DNA of 64,000 nucleotides from Spirochaetaceae bacterium (GTDB lineage: Bacteria > Spirochaetota > Spirochaetia > Treponematales > Treponemataceae), in assembly GCA_017622135.1 (NCBI GenBank), contig JAGARR010000030.1, positions 1 to 64,000 on the forward strand. The letters run 5' to 3'. Position 1 is the first letter of the stretch; every line of letters begins with the position of its first letter. Made by a program: the position numbers and the translations under genes. The notes below the pieces were generated by a model that had not been told where the DNA came from, searched no databases, and worked only from the letters and a program-made list of their open reading frames with translations. Of this stretch, positions 43,195 through 51,857 are shown piece by piece.

Positions 43195-44277
43195 ATGGAA
43201 AAATCCAAGGTTAAGCGTTTCGGCATACTCACATCAGGGGGAGATGCTCCGGGACTAAACACAGCTATCCGAGGGGTAGCCCGCACCGCCATAGAACGGT
43301 TTGGAATGGAAGTGGTGGGTATCCAGAACGGCTACCGGGGATTGATTCAGGGAAACGCCAGGGAAATGTCCTCCCAGGATTTTTCCGGTATCCTCACCAG
43401 GGGGGGGACGATTTTGGGAACCTCCCGAGAAAAGCCCTTCAAGAATCCTGTGCCAGATGCAGAGGGCAAGCTCCCCATCCACAGAATCAAGGAAAACTAT
43501 CAGAAGTGGGGGCTGGACGCATTAGTTGTTCTGGGTGGAAACGGCACCAACACCACCGGCAATCTTTTGGCCCAGGAAGGACTGAACGTCATCGGCCTGC
43601 CCAAGACCATAGACAACGACCTGGTGCACACCGATGTCACCTTTGGGTTCCACACGGCTGTGTCCATCGCCACCGAGGCCATAGACCGCATCCACACCAC
43701 CGCCCATAGCCACAACCGTATCATGATAATGGAGGTGATGGGTCACAAGGCTGGCTGGCTGGGTCTCTACGCCGGCGTTGCCGGTGGCGGCGACGTCATC
43801 CTCCTGCCAGAAATTCCCTACAACATCAACTCCATCGCTCGGCATCTAAAAAAGCGTCGGGATGAGGGCAAGGAATTTTCCATTGTAGTGGTGGCAGAGG
43901 GGGCCCTCTCTGAATCGGAGGCCCTCATGGACAAGAAGACCTTCAAGAAAAGCCGCCAGGCCATGCCCTATTCCATCGGGTATCGGGTAGCCCACGAGCT
44001 GGAAGCCGCCACTGGCCTGGAGTCACGGGTGACAGTGCTGGGATATGTCCAGCGGGGAGGCACACCGGTCCCCTACGACAGGGCCCTGGCCACCCTCTTT
44101 GGCACCGAGGCGGCCCACATGCTGGCACGGGGTGAATTCGGCAAGATGGTGGCGCTGCAGAATGGACAGGCAGTGGGAGTCCCATTGGAGGATGTGGCAG
44201 GTAAAATCAAAAAGGTGCAGCTGGACAACCAGCTGCTGATTGCAGGACGGGAGGTCGGCACGTGCTTCGGAGACTAG
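43195..44277 (+). CDS. pfkA: 6-phosphofructokinase
   Basis: The product has 360 residues. It phosphorylates fructose 6-phosphate in glycolysis. Motifs: FGILTSGGDAPGLNTAIRG (nucleotide), VVLGGNGTNTTGNLL, the catalytic loop LPKTIDNDLVHTD, and substrate-binding MEVMGHKAGWLGLYAG. The residue after GGN is Gly, as in ATP-dependent enzymes; pyrophosphate-dependent ones have Asp (GGDDT). The ATG at 43195 has AAGGAG 6 nt upstream. Its 3' end overlaps the next gene by 16 bp. Confidence 0.93.
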   Translation: MEKSKVKRFGILTSGGDAPGLNTAIRGVARTAIERFGMEVVGIQNGYRGLIQGNAREMSSQDFSGILTRGGTILGTSREKPFKNPVPDAEGKLPIHRIKENYQKWGLDALVVLGGNGTNTTGNLLAQEGLNVIGLPKTIDNDLVHTDVTFGFHTAVSIATEAIDRIHTTAHSHNRIMIMEVMGHKAGWLGLYAGVAGGGDVILLPEIPYNINSIARHLKKRRDEGKEFSIVVVAEGALSESEALMDKKTFKKSRQAMPYSIGYRVAHELEAATGLESRVTVLGYVQRGGTPVPYDRALATLFGTEAAHMLARGEFGKMVALQNGQAVGVPLEDVAGKIKKVQLDNQLLIAGREVGTCFGD

Positions 44278-45176
44278 ACTACAAGTGCCACTTCTGCTCC
44301 AGCTGCGAGGGTCTAGGCTGCAAGGGAGAAATGCCCGGCATGGGTGGCCCCTGGGAAAGTTCCAACTTCATCGCAAACGTAGCTGGCTGGAAGCGGCTGG
44401 CAGCCCAACTTTTGGATGGCAACCAGAGTCTTCCCCTTCCCGCCGTCAGGCTGGCCCCCATGACTGGTGCCGTGGAAAATGTGGGCTACCAGGAAGAGCG
44501 GAGCTTCTACTTTGACTTGCTGATTGCCGCCTGTGCTGCAGGCATTGGCCTTTCCATTGGAGACGGTTGTCCAGATGAGAAGCTGCTGTTCGGCATAGAA
44601 GCCACCAAGGCCGCCGCCCAGTTCTTTCCCCAGGTACGGGCCGCCGTCTTCATCAAGCCCTACGAAAACAAACGGATTCTGGAGCGGATGGAATGGAGCC
44701 AGGAGGTGGCGGAAATCTACGGCGTGGACATCGATTCCTACAATATAATAACCATGCGGAACAAGGTAAACCTGGAAAAAAAGACTGCCACCCAGCTGCG
44801 GGAACTGAAGGCCGCCACCACACTCCCCTTTGCCATCAAGGGCGTATTCACAACGGAGGATGTGGAGCTGGTGACCGAATTGAAGCCGGACATTGTGGTG
44901 GTGTCAAACCACGGCGGCCGCATCGAGACTCGGCGCGGCAGCACGGCGGATTTTCTCCTGGAGCAGGGAGCCACCCTCAAGTCAAACTGCGGACAGCTGT
45001 GGGTAGATAGCGGTATCCGCAGCTACAGGGACCTCCAGGTGGCAGCCCGCCTGGGAGCAAGCCAGGTGATGATTGGCCGCCCGGTGGTGACAGCCCTCTG
45101 CCGAGACGGCGTAAAGGGCGTAATCCACGCCATGGAGAACCTCCGCTCAATTGACCCCGTACTGGGCTCGGTATGA
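44262..45176 (+). CDS. FMN-dependent alpha-hydroxy-acid oxidising protein
   Basis: The product has 304 residues. The FMN-barrel core of the lactate/glycolate oxidase family is visible: RLAPMTGAVENVGYQEE, KGVFTTEDVELVTELKPDIV, VVSNHGGRIETRRGST (catalytic His and Arg), LWVDSGIRSYRDLQVAARL. An unusual N-terminal Cys-rich block (KCHFCSSCEGLGCKGEMPGM) may bind a metal or Fe-S cluster. It overlaps pfkA by 16 bp, so the two are coupled. Its last 30 bp overlap the convergent pyrE gene. Confidence 0.82.
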   Translation: MLRRLDYKCHFCSSCEGLGCKGEMPGMGGPWESSNFIANVAGWKRLAAQLLDGNQSLPLPAVRLAPMTGAVENVGYQEERSFYFDLLIAACAAGIGLSIGDGCPDEKLLFGIEATKAAAQFFPQVRAAVFIKPYENKRILERMEWSQEVAEIYGVDIDSYNIITMRNKVNLEKKTATQLRELKAATTLPFAIKGVFTTEDVELVTELKPDIVVVSNHGGRIETRRGSTADFLLEQGATLKSNCGQLWVDSGIRSYRDLQVAARLGASQVMIGRPVVTALCRDGVKGVIHAMENLRSIDPVLGSV

Positions 45177-45803
45177 TCGCATCGCCTCCAGATGCTCCTT
45201 CCCCTCAATCACCCCGTCCTCAATTGCCTTGATGATATCGTTGATGGTGACGATGGAATGGACGGTGATGCCAAAATCCTTGTAGGCCTGCTGGACGGCT
45301 GAAAGCTCGCTGTCCAACGCCTTCTCCATCCTGTCCACAGTGATAATCATGGCGGCTACCTTCACCTCCCCGGCAGCCTGCAATTTGGGTAGCACTTCCC
45401 GCAGAGCCTTTCCGCTGGTCATCACGTCCTCGATGATGATGACACGGCTGCCATCCTGGGGCTGCTGACCCACAAAGAGGCCACCCTCCCCATGGTCCTT
45501 GGCCTCCTTGCGGTCAAAGCAATATCCCAAGTCAATGCCATATTTGTTGAACAGGGCCACCGCCGCACTTACCGACAGGGGAATACCCTTGTAGGCAGGC
45601 CCAAAGAGGATATCAGCCTCAAGATCATGCTCCTTGATGCAGTCGGCATAGAAGCCTCCCAACCGAGCCAAATGAGCACCCGTCTTGTAGTTTCCCGTGT
45701 TGATAAAATAGGGAGCCTTCCGTCCACTTTTCAAAGTGAAGTCCCCAAAGGTCAAGACTCCGCTGTCACTCATAAATCTGATGAATTCTTCCTTGTACGT
45801 CAT
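45147..45803 (-). CDS. pyrE: Orotate phosphoribosyltransferase
   Basis: The product has 218 residues. It condenses orotate with PRPP to make OMP in pyrimidine synthesis. The PRPP loop is VIIIEDVMTSGKALREVLP, with GRKAPYFINTGNYKTG and the flexible loop RKEAKDHGEGG. The gene lies ~2.6 kb from carAB on the same strand but is separated by pfkA and the oxidase. A -10 box ends 6 nt before the ATG. Its 3' 30 bp overlap the convergent oxidase gene. Confidence 0.93.
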   Translation of the reverse strand: MTYKEEFIRFMSDSGVLTFGDFTLKSGRKAPYFINTGNYKTGAHLARLGGFYADCIKEHDLEADILFGPAYKGIPLSVSAAVALFNKYGIDLGYCFDRKEAKDHGEGGLFVGQQPQDGSRVIIIEDVMTSGKALREVLPKLQAAGEVKVAAMIITVDRMEKALDSELSAVQQAYKDFGITVHSIVTINDIIKAIEDGVIEGKEHLEAMRSYRAQYGVN

Positions 45804-45809
45804 GTTACT

Positions 45810-45818
45810 ATTTTACCA
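45810..45818 (-). promoter_or_regulatory. Extended -10 promoter of pyrE (predicted leaderless)
   Basis: The minus strand reads TGGTAAAAT (TGn-extended TAAAAT), which ends six bases before the pyrE ATG. No Shine-Dalgarno lies between. The transcript would begin at the ATG. Confidence 0.5.
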
Positions 45819-45843
45819 TAAAAACCATTTATTGGTGACTGGT

Positions 45844-45872
45844 TTGACACAAATCTTGAATAGTGGTGTAAT
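45844..45872 (+). promoter_or_regulatory. Promoter of rocF
   Basis: A perfect TTGACA (45844-45849), 17 nt and TGTAAT (45867-45872). The ATG is at 45881, eight bases on; GGGAG lies between, but it would be mostly upstream of the RNA start. Confidence 0.65.
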
Positions 45873-45880
45873 GGGAGCCT

Positions 45881-46789
45881 ATGAAAATCAGAATCATTGA
45901 GATGCCCCTGGATTTCGGGGGAAACCGGCACGGATCCGATATGGGTCCTTCCGCCATCCGCCTTGCTGGCCTGAAGGAACGGCTGGAAACCCTGAACCAT
46001 CAGATTGTCACTTCCTTCTCTCCCATAGACATCCATCCCCAAGAATACGAGTCGCCGGGCCGCAGCGACGCAAAATACCTGAGCCAGATTGTGGCCGCCT
46101 GTCAGGTACTGGCAGGGCAAACTGAGGCTGCCCTCTCCCAGAAGGAATTTCCCCTGATACTTGGCGGCGACCACTCCATTGCCCTGGGCTCCATTGCCGG
46201 CGTTTCTGCAGCCTGCAAGAAGAATAACAAGAGACTGGGAATTCTCTACGTAGATGCCCACGGAGACTTCAACACCCACGAAACCTCCCCTTCCGGCAAC
46301 ATCCACGGAATGTGCCTGGCAGCCTCCTGCGGCTACGGCCTGACTGAGCTGACAAACTTGTATTCATGTTTTACAAAGGTAGAGCCTGCCAACGTCTGCT
46401 ACGTGGGTCTGCGGGACATCGACCCGGAGGAACGCAAGCTGATGAAGGCAGCAGGAGTCACCGCCTACACCATGAGCGACATCGACCGCCTGGGCTTTGC
46501 TACCATCCTGCAGAAGGTCACCGACTTCTTCAAGACACGGGTGGACTGTGTTCACGTCAGCTTTGACATGGACGTGATAGACCCCATGTTTGCCCCCGGT
46601 GTTGGAATTCCCCTGCCCGGTGGACTAAACTATAGAGAGGCCCTGCTGCTGATGGAAGACATGGCAGATACAGACATGGTCATCTCCGCAGAGTTTGTGG
46701 AGGTAAATCCCGTTCTCGATGTCCGCAGCCAGACAGCTCTCATGGCAGTGGAGTTGATGGCCCGGCTTTTGGGAGACAAGATTTATTGA
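45881..46789 (+). CDS. rocF: Arginase family hydrolase, probable arginase
   Basis: The product has 302 residues. It is a manganese enzyme cleaving arginine to ornithine and urea. Metal-site motifs are complete: LILGGDHSIALG, YVDAHGDFNTHETSPSGNIHG, VSFDMDVIDP and AEFVEVNP. SPSGNIHG favours arginase over agmatinase. Ornithine is the diamino acid of treponemal peptidoglycan, so the product may feed the cell wall. The next gene starts at a TTG that overlaps its stop. Confidence 0.9.
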   Translation: MKIRIIEMPLDFGGNRHGSDMGPSAIRLAGLKERLETLNHQIVTSFSPIDIHPQEYESPGRSDAKYLSQIVAACQVLAGQTEAALSQKEFPLILGGDHSIALGSIAGVSAACKKNNKRLGILYVDAHGDFNTHETSPSGNIHGMCLAASCGYGLTELTNLYSCFTKVEPANVCYVGLRDIDPEERKLMKAAGVTAYTMSDIDRLGFATILQKVTDFFKTRVDCVHVSFDMDVIDPMFAPGVGIPLPGGLNYREALLLMEDMADTDMVISAEFVEVNPVLDVRSQTALMAVELMARLLGDKIY

Positions 46790-47613
46790 AAAAACACTTT
46801 GTCGTTCTTCCAGTGCTTTTCTTCTTGTTACAGGTGGCATTCCCAAATGAGCCTTCACCTGCTCCCCTTCCAACCTTTCCAGACAAGGCGGCGGAAATCA
46901 TTGCTCGGAAGGAAATGCTGCAAGAACACATAGAAGTTTCTCCCATTGTCTGGGATATGAACTGGCATACTGGTATCCAGCAACTATCCATCATCAATTC
47001 ACCGCTCCTTCCAGACTTATCTACAGAGCTTTCAGAAGTCATATATACCTCCAACCAGTACAAGGGTGCTGTCATTTCAGTGGATGTTTCTCCATTCTTT
47101 ACAATCTATTCAAATTTTTCCATAGGATTTCAGCAAGGAAATTTTCCAAAAAATTTTTCCATATCCACCATTCCCTATTTCCACTCAACATGGACATCAC
47201 TGGAGTCTGACTCCTTCATCGCAAAAAAAATCCCACTAAAAGAAAGCTTTACCATTGCTCCTTATACCGGCTATATGTTCTCACAATATGATTTGTATTC
47301 AGCCCATTCGGAACAAAAATTCTCCAGTCGTATCTACCATTCTGCAGTAATCGGTTCAAAATTCATCTTCCAGCCCACAAGAATTTTCTTCATTGAAACG
47401 AGTTTAGCCTTTAGCCCCATTACCGCAGTAAACAGAAAACTGCTTTCCACGTTTCAAATAAATTATGAAGGAATTTTTACCTTCACTACAAAGAATCTGA
47501 CACTTTCCTTGATTTTATCCACAAGAAACAACATCGAATACAAAGGCATTTCTCCAGAATCAATCACCTTGAGGATTTCAAAAATAGGTTTTCATTTCAG
47601 ATTCTCCATTTAA
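46786..47613 (+). CDS. Predicted outer-membrane beta-barrel protein
   Basis: The product has 275 residues. It starts at TTG overlapping the rocF stop (TTGA), with GGGAG 10 nt upstream. Signal peptide: KKHFVVLPVLFFLLQVAFPN. After residue ~80 it has alternating hydrophobic/aromatic strands (GAVISVDVSPFFTIYSNFSI, RIFFIETSLAFSPITAV, IGFHFRFSI at the end). It is richer in Phe/Ile and more AT-rich than its neighbours. Family unknown; probably outer membrane. Confidence 0.65.
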   Translation: MKKHFVVLPVLFFLLQVAFPNEPSPAPLPTFPDKAAEIIARKEMLQEHIEVSPIVWDMNWHTGIQQLSIINSPLLPDLSTELSEVIYTSNQYKGAVISVDVSPFFTIYSNFSIGFQQGNFPKNFSISTIPYFHSTWTSLESDSFIAKKIPLKESFTIAPYTGYMFSQYDLYSAHSEQKFSSRIYHSAVIGSKFIFQPTRIFFIETSLAFSPITAVNRKLLSTFQINYEGIFTFTTKNLTLSLILSTRNNIEYKGISPESITLRISKIGFHFRFSI

Positions 47614-47705
47614 CTAAAACCACGAACATGAATTTTGGTAACTTCATCTTTCTTTATAAATACTTAATTTCTTTAATATTACTAAATATTGCTGTTTTCA
47701 GCTTC

Positions 47706-47734
47706 TTGCATTTAGAATCTTGATTATATACAAT
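47706..47734 (+). promoter_or_regulatory. Promoter of argA (predicted leaderless)
   Basis: TTGCAT (47706-47711) and TACAAT (47729-47734) are spaced by 17 nt. The ATG is at 47741, six bases after the -10, with no Shine-Dalgarno. Confidence 0.6.
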
Positions 47735-47740
47735 AAATCC

Positions 47741-49084
47741 ATGCAGAATCAGTCAATTTCATCTAAAGCGGAAGATATCCGAGATGTACTGCGGTACATG
47801 AAAAAATTCCAGAAGGCATCCATTGTCATCTATCTTGACGACAGGCTTTTGGACCAACCACTTTTTACTAGCCATATTCGTGATATTGCCATGCTCCACG
47901 AAGCTGGTCTCCAGGTAGTGATTGTTCCCGGTGCCAGAAAGCGGATTGACGAAGTGCTAACCTCAGAGGGACTGGAATGGCGGATGAAGGATGGAGTGCG
48001 CCTCACCAATGAGAAGAGCTTGCCTCTCATCAAGATGGCCGCCTTTGACGTGGCCAACCGCATTATGACGAGCCTGGCAGGAGAAGGAAAAACTGCTGTC
48101 ATTGGAAACTGGGTCCGTGCCCGCAGCATGGGCATTCTAGACGGCATAGATTTTTCTGCAGCAGGAGACATAGACAAGATTCAGACTGATGCCGTCCGTA
48201 CCATTCTTGAGAATCAATTTATTCCCATCTTTCCCTGCATTGGTTGGAGTTTGGCGGGAAAACCCTACAACATTTCCTCCGTAGAGCTGGCGGCAGAAAT
48301 TGCTCAGCGTCTCCAGGCAGACAAACTTTTTTTTCTGCTGCCCAATGGCCAGCTGAAAGAACCAGACCTCATCATACCGCCAGAAATCTCCCGCTCCCCA
48401 TCAGGAGGCATCCCCGCCTTGAACATAAACGAAGCCAGCCAAATTCTTTCCCTCAATCCAAGCAACCAGGAGGAATCCTCCATCCAGAAAGAAAAGATTC
48501 TCCAGCTGATTCGCATCGCTATCAAAGCCTGTACGTCGGGAGTTTCCCGTGTCCATATTCTGGATGGACTCATTGACGGAACCCTTCCCTGTGAGATTTT
48601 CTCCAACCTGGGATGCGGCACCATGATTTACAAGAACGACTACGGACGTATTCGGGAAATGACAGTGGAGGATATTCCCGCCATACTGAATCTTATCCGC
48701 CCCTTTGTGGAGGAAGGAATTCTTTTGCCACGGACAGAACAGAGCCTCGCAGCCACCTTCAACGACTACATTGTCTATGAGCTGGACGATGGAATCAAAG
48801 GCTGTGCTGCCCTCCACCTCTACAACGACTACCAGGCTGAAATTGCCTCTGTGGCAGTGGATCCTGTCTGCTCCCATCTTGGAATCGGCCCAAAGATGAT
48901 GGAAAATCTCCTTAACCGTGCCCAGAAACAACAGGCAAAGAGTGTATTCATCCTCACCACTCGCACAGCAGACTGGTTTGAAATGCAGGGCTTTCTCCCA
49001 GATGAGATTTCTACCTTGCCTCCTAAACGTAGGGAACAATGGTCACCTTCCCGTGGTTCAAAGCTTTTCAGAAAAAAACTGTAA
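47741..49084 (+). CDS. argA: Amino-acid N-acetyltransferase (N-acetylglutamate synthase)
   Basis: The product has 447 residues. It acetylates glutamate in the first step of arginine/ornithine synthesis. The N-terminal amino-acid-kinase-like domain spans residues ~1-290 (VVIVPGARKRIDEVL, NISSVELAAEIAQRLQADKL) and the C-terminal GNAT domain ~300-447 (IREMTVEDIPAILNLI, IASVAVDPVCSHLGIGPKMM for acetyl-CoA). The ATG at 47741 fits the family start better than the ATT-led frame upstream, which lies in the promoter. It sits near rocF, so synthesis and breakdown of arginine are encoded ~1 kb apart. Confidence 0.9.
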   Translation: MQNQSISSKAEDIRDVLRYMKKFQKASIVIYLDDRLLDQPLFTSHIRDIAMLHEAGLQVVIVPGARKRIDEVLTSEGLEWRMKDGVRLTNEKSLPLIKMAAFDVANRIMTSLAGEGKTAVIGNWVRARSMGILDGIDFSAAGDIDKIQTDAVRTILENQFIPIFPCIGWSLAGKPYNISSVELAAEIAQRLQADKLFFLLPNGQLKEPDLIIPPEISRSPSGGIPALNINEASQILSLNPSNQEESSIQKEKILQLIRIAIKACTSGVSRVHILDGLIDGTLPCEIFSNLGCGTMIYKNDYGRIREMTVEDIPAILNLIRPFVEEGILLPRTEQSLAATFNDYIVYELDDGIKGCAALHLYNDYQAEIASVAVDPVCSHLGIGPKMMENLLNRAQKQQAKSVFILTTRTADWFEMQGFLPDEISTLPPKRREQWSPSRGSKLFRKKL

Positions 49085-49124
49085 TATCAATGGGAATCCA
49101 GACTGGATTCCCTATTTTTTTGAA

Positions 49125-49140
49125 TGTTTCACGTAAAACA
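49125..49140. promoter_or_regulatory. parS: parS-like site 1
   Basis: TGTTTCACGTAAAACA differs from the bacterial chromosomal parS consensus TGTTTCACGTGAAACA at one base. It lies just downstream of argA, ~4.7 kb from dnaA. Confidence 0.7.
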
Positions 49141-49172
49141 CTCTATTGATAGGAATAAATCCTTTATAAAAA

Positions 49173-49188
49173 AGTTTCACGTGAAACA
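49173..49188. promoter_or_regulatory. parS: parS-like site 2
   Basis: AGTTTCACGTGAAACA matches the parS consensus at 15 of 16 positions, the only change being the first base. It is 48 bp from site 1. Confidence 0.85.
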
Positions 49189-49269
49189 ATTATTCTAAAC
49201 AAATTTATTTTTAGTGGACATTCCAGCGTAGACTCTTTAGGATTGTTTTTTTTCAATTGATATTAAAAT

Positions 49270-49285
49270 TGTTTCACGTGAAACA
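49270..49285. promoter_or_regulatory. parS: parS site 3 (perfect)
   Basis: TGTTTCACGTGAAACA is identical to the ParB nucleation consensus. With sites 1 and 2 it makes a cluster of three within 161 bp, near gyrA. Confidence 0.9.
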
Positions 49286-49327
49286 AAAAATGGGGCGAAT
49301 ACCAATGACACCAATGGTATTCGCCCC
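49285..49327 (-). terminator. Terminator of gyrA
   Basis: GGGGCGAATACCA and TGGTATTCGCCCC form a perfect 13-bp stem. On the minus strand it is followed by ATTTTTTG. It abuts the perfect parS site. Confidence 0.9.
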
Positions 49328-49377
49328 AGCCTGATGTAAAAAGAATGAGTTTATCCCCTCATAAACATCATCCTTAA

Positions 49378-51828
49378 TTAACCCTCGTTTTCGTCACTGG
49401 GAACCCTATCAAGTCCAATGACGATATCCGGTGGATCGATGTTGAACACCTTTACACCAGAAGCACCTCTTCCCTGCTTTGCCACTGAACTTGCAGCAAC
49501 TCGCAGAGACTTTCCTTGACTGGTGATACAGACAATCTCGTCAGTATCGGCCACATTAATGGCACCAATAATCTCACCAGTCTTTTCTGAAACACCATAA
49601 ACCCGCTGGCCGCCAGTACCACGACCATGGACAGCAAACTCATCAAAACCGACCCGCTTGCCGGCACCATTCTCCGTCAGCAGCATCATGTTCTCCTCTT
49701 CCACCACACGGAGTGCGGCGGCCAACTCGTCTCCCTGAGAGAGACGCAATCCACTGACACCACGACCAGCACGACCCATGGGCCGCACAGAGGTTTCGTT
49801 CATGCGGAGAGCCTGACCCTGCCGTGAAATAAGCACAAGGTCATCGTTGCCAGTGGAAAGCAGAGCCGCCACCAGCTTGTCCCCCTCGTCCAGCTTGATG
49901 GCTATGATGCCCCTTGTCTTGGCATTGCTGAACTGGCTGGTCTGAACCTTCTTCACCACACCGCCAGCAGTAGCCATAAATACATACTGATCGTCACTGA
50001 ATTCCTTGAGGCTCACAACAGTGGTAATCTCCTCATTGGGAGAAACTGTCAGCAAGCCCTTGATATGGGAACCACGGGAAGCCCGGCCAGCTTCTGGAAT
50101 CTCATGCACCTTCAGCCAGTAGCCCTTTCCCTCGTTAGTAATGAACATGACATAGTCGTGGGTGGAGGCGATGAAAATCTGATTGATGAAGTCATCCTCC
50201 ACCAGCTTGGCACTGTTGCTTCCCTTGCCTCCCTTTCCCTGGGTCTTGTAGGCCGTCACAGGAAGCCGCTTGATGTAGCCCAGGTTGGAGATGAGAACAA
50301 CCATCTCCTCTTCCTTGATAAGATCCTCGATGTTGATTTGCTCCACCTCATCGGCCACAATGTCAGTACGGCGCTCATCGCCATACTTGTGGGCCAAATC
50401 CTGGGTCTCCTCCTTGATGAGAGCCAGAATCTTTTCAGGATGAGCCAGCAAGTCCTTCAAGTGGAGGATGAGAGCTTCTATTTCCTCTAATTCCTTCCGT
50501 AAATCCTCAATCTCTAAACTTGTAAGCCGCTTCAGCTGCATGTCCACAATGGCCTGTGCCTGCACATCATCAAAGCCGAAGCGCTCCATCAGAGCGTTCT
50601 TGGCAGATTGAGTGTCACGTGAACCACGGATTATCTTGATGACCTCATCGATATTGTCGATAGCAACAATCAAGGCCCGAAGTATGTGGGCCCGCTCCTC
50701 GGCCTTTCGCAGCTCGTAGCGGGTGCGTCGGGTCACCACGTCCTGGCGATGCTCCACAAAGTACTGAATCAGACTCTTGAGGGTCAGCACCTCCGGCCGT
50801 CCCTTCACCAACGCCAGATTTATAACGCCGAAGGATGACTGCAGGGCTGTCTTTGAGAAGAGCTGGTTCAGCACCACCTTGGCAATAGCACCCCGCTTGA
50901 GTCCGATGACAATACGCACATCGTCTCCTGCAGAACCGTCGTTCACCGAATCGATTCCTTCAATCACCTTATCACGGGCCAGCTCGCCGATACGCTTGCA
51001 CAGGTCATCAGTGCGAACCTGATAGGGAATCTCAGTGAAGACAATGGTCTCCTTTCCCTTCTTGTCCACCTCGATGGTAAAGCGGCCCCGGATAAGAACC
51101 TTTCCCCTACCCGTCTTGTAGGCCTGGCGAATTCCCCGCTTGCCGAATATGATTCCGCCGGTGGGAAAGTCCGGCCCCTTTACGATGGTGCAGAGGTCGT
51201 CTATGGAAATTTCAGGATTGTCAATGTATGAGCAGATTGCAGAGCAGACCTCCCGCAGATTGTGGGGCGGCATGTTGGTGGCCATACCGACGGCAATTCC
51301 GCTGGAACCGTTGGTAAGCAGAAAGGGAAATTTTCCCGGAAGGACAGTGGGCTCCTGACGGGTGTCGTCAAAGTTGGGAATAAAGTCCACCGTGTCCTTT
51401 TTAATGTCAGCCACCATTTCTTCGGCAATGGTGGACATCTTGGACTCAGTGTATCGGTAGGCAGCGGCAGGACTTCCGTCTATTCCTCCGAAGTTACCCT
51501 GCTTGTGGATGGGCATATAGCGGATGGAAAAATGCTGGCCCAAACGAACCAAGGCATCGTAGACAGAAGCGTCTCCGTGGGGATGGTAACGTCCCAGCAC
51601 GTCACCAACCACCGTGGCGCACTTACGTGTCTTTCCATTGTAGTGCAGGCCCTCCTCGTTCATGGCGTAGAGAATGCGCCGATGAACGGGCTTGAGTCCA
51701 TCCCGCACGTCTGGCAGGGCACGACTCACAATGACAGACATTGAATAGTCGATGTAGGACTTTTTCATCTCCGACTCAATGGAGACGGGAATAAGTGTTC
51801 CACCTTCCGGTGTTTGTATTTCTTCCAT
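49378..51828 (-). CDS. gyrA: DNA gyrase subunit A
   Basis: The product has 816 residues. It is the breakage-reunion subunit of gyrase. The catalytic Tyr lies in the QPAAYRYTE-like region (AAAYRYTESKMS), and the GyrA box QGKGGKG in the C-terminal domain shows that it is gyrase rather than topoisomerase IV. The quinolone-resistance region reads YHPHGDASVYDALVR. Ala at residue 87 replaces Ser83 of E. coli. It is encoded 29 bp after gyrB on the same strand, an operon that points away from dnaA. Confidence 0.97.
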   Translation of the reverse strand: MEEIQTPEGGTLIPVSIESEMKKSYIDYSMSVIVSRALPDVRDGLKPVHRRILYAMNEEGLHYNGKTRKCATVVGDVLGRYHPHGDASVYDALVRLGQHFSIRYMPIHKQGNFGGIDGSPAAAYRYTESKMSTIAEEMVADIKKDTVDFIPNFDDTRQEPTVLPGKFPFLLTNGSSGIAVGMATNMPPHNLREVCSAICSYIDNPEISIDDLCTIVKGPDFPTGGIIFGKRGIRQAYKTGRGKVLIRGRFTIEVDKKGKETIVFTEIPYQVRTDDLCKRIGELARDKVIEGIDSVNDGSAGDDVRIVIGLKRGAIAKVVLNQLFSKTALQSSFGVINLALVKGRPEVLTLKSLIQYFVEHRQDVVTRRTRYELRKAEERAHILRALIVAIDNIDEVIKIIRGSRDTQSAKNALMERFGFDDVQAQAIVDMQLKRLTSLEIEDLRKELEEIEALILHLKDLLAHPEKILALIKEETQDLAHKYGDERRTDIVADEVEQINIEDLIKEEEMVVLISNLGYIKRLPVTAYKTQGKGGKGSNSAKLVEDDFINQIFIASTHDYVMFITNEGKGYWLKVHEIPEAGRASRGSHIKGLLTVSPNEEITTVVSLKEFSDDQYVFMATAGGVVKKVQTSQFSNAKTRGIIAIKLDEGDKLVAALLSTGNDDLVLISRQGQALRMNETSVRPMGRAGRGVSGLRLSQGDELAAALRVVEEENMMLLTENGAGKRVGFDEFAVHGRGTGGQRVYGVSEKTGEIIGAINVADTDEIVCITSQGKSLRVAASSVAKQGRGASGVKVFNIDPPDIVIGLDRVPSDENEG

Positions 51829-51857
51829 AATATATCCTCAATCAGCTTCCTTAGGAT

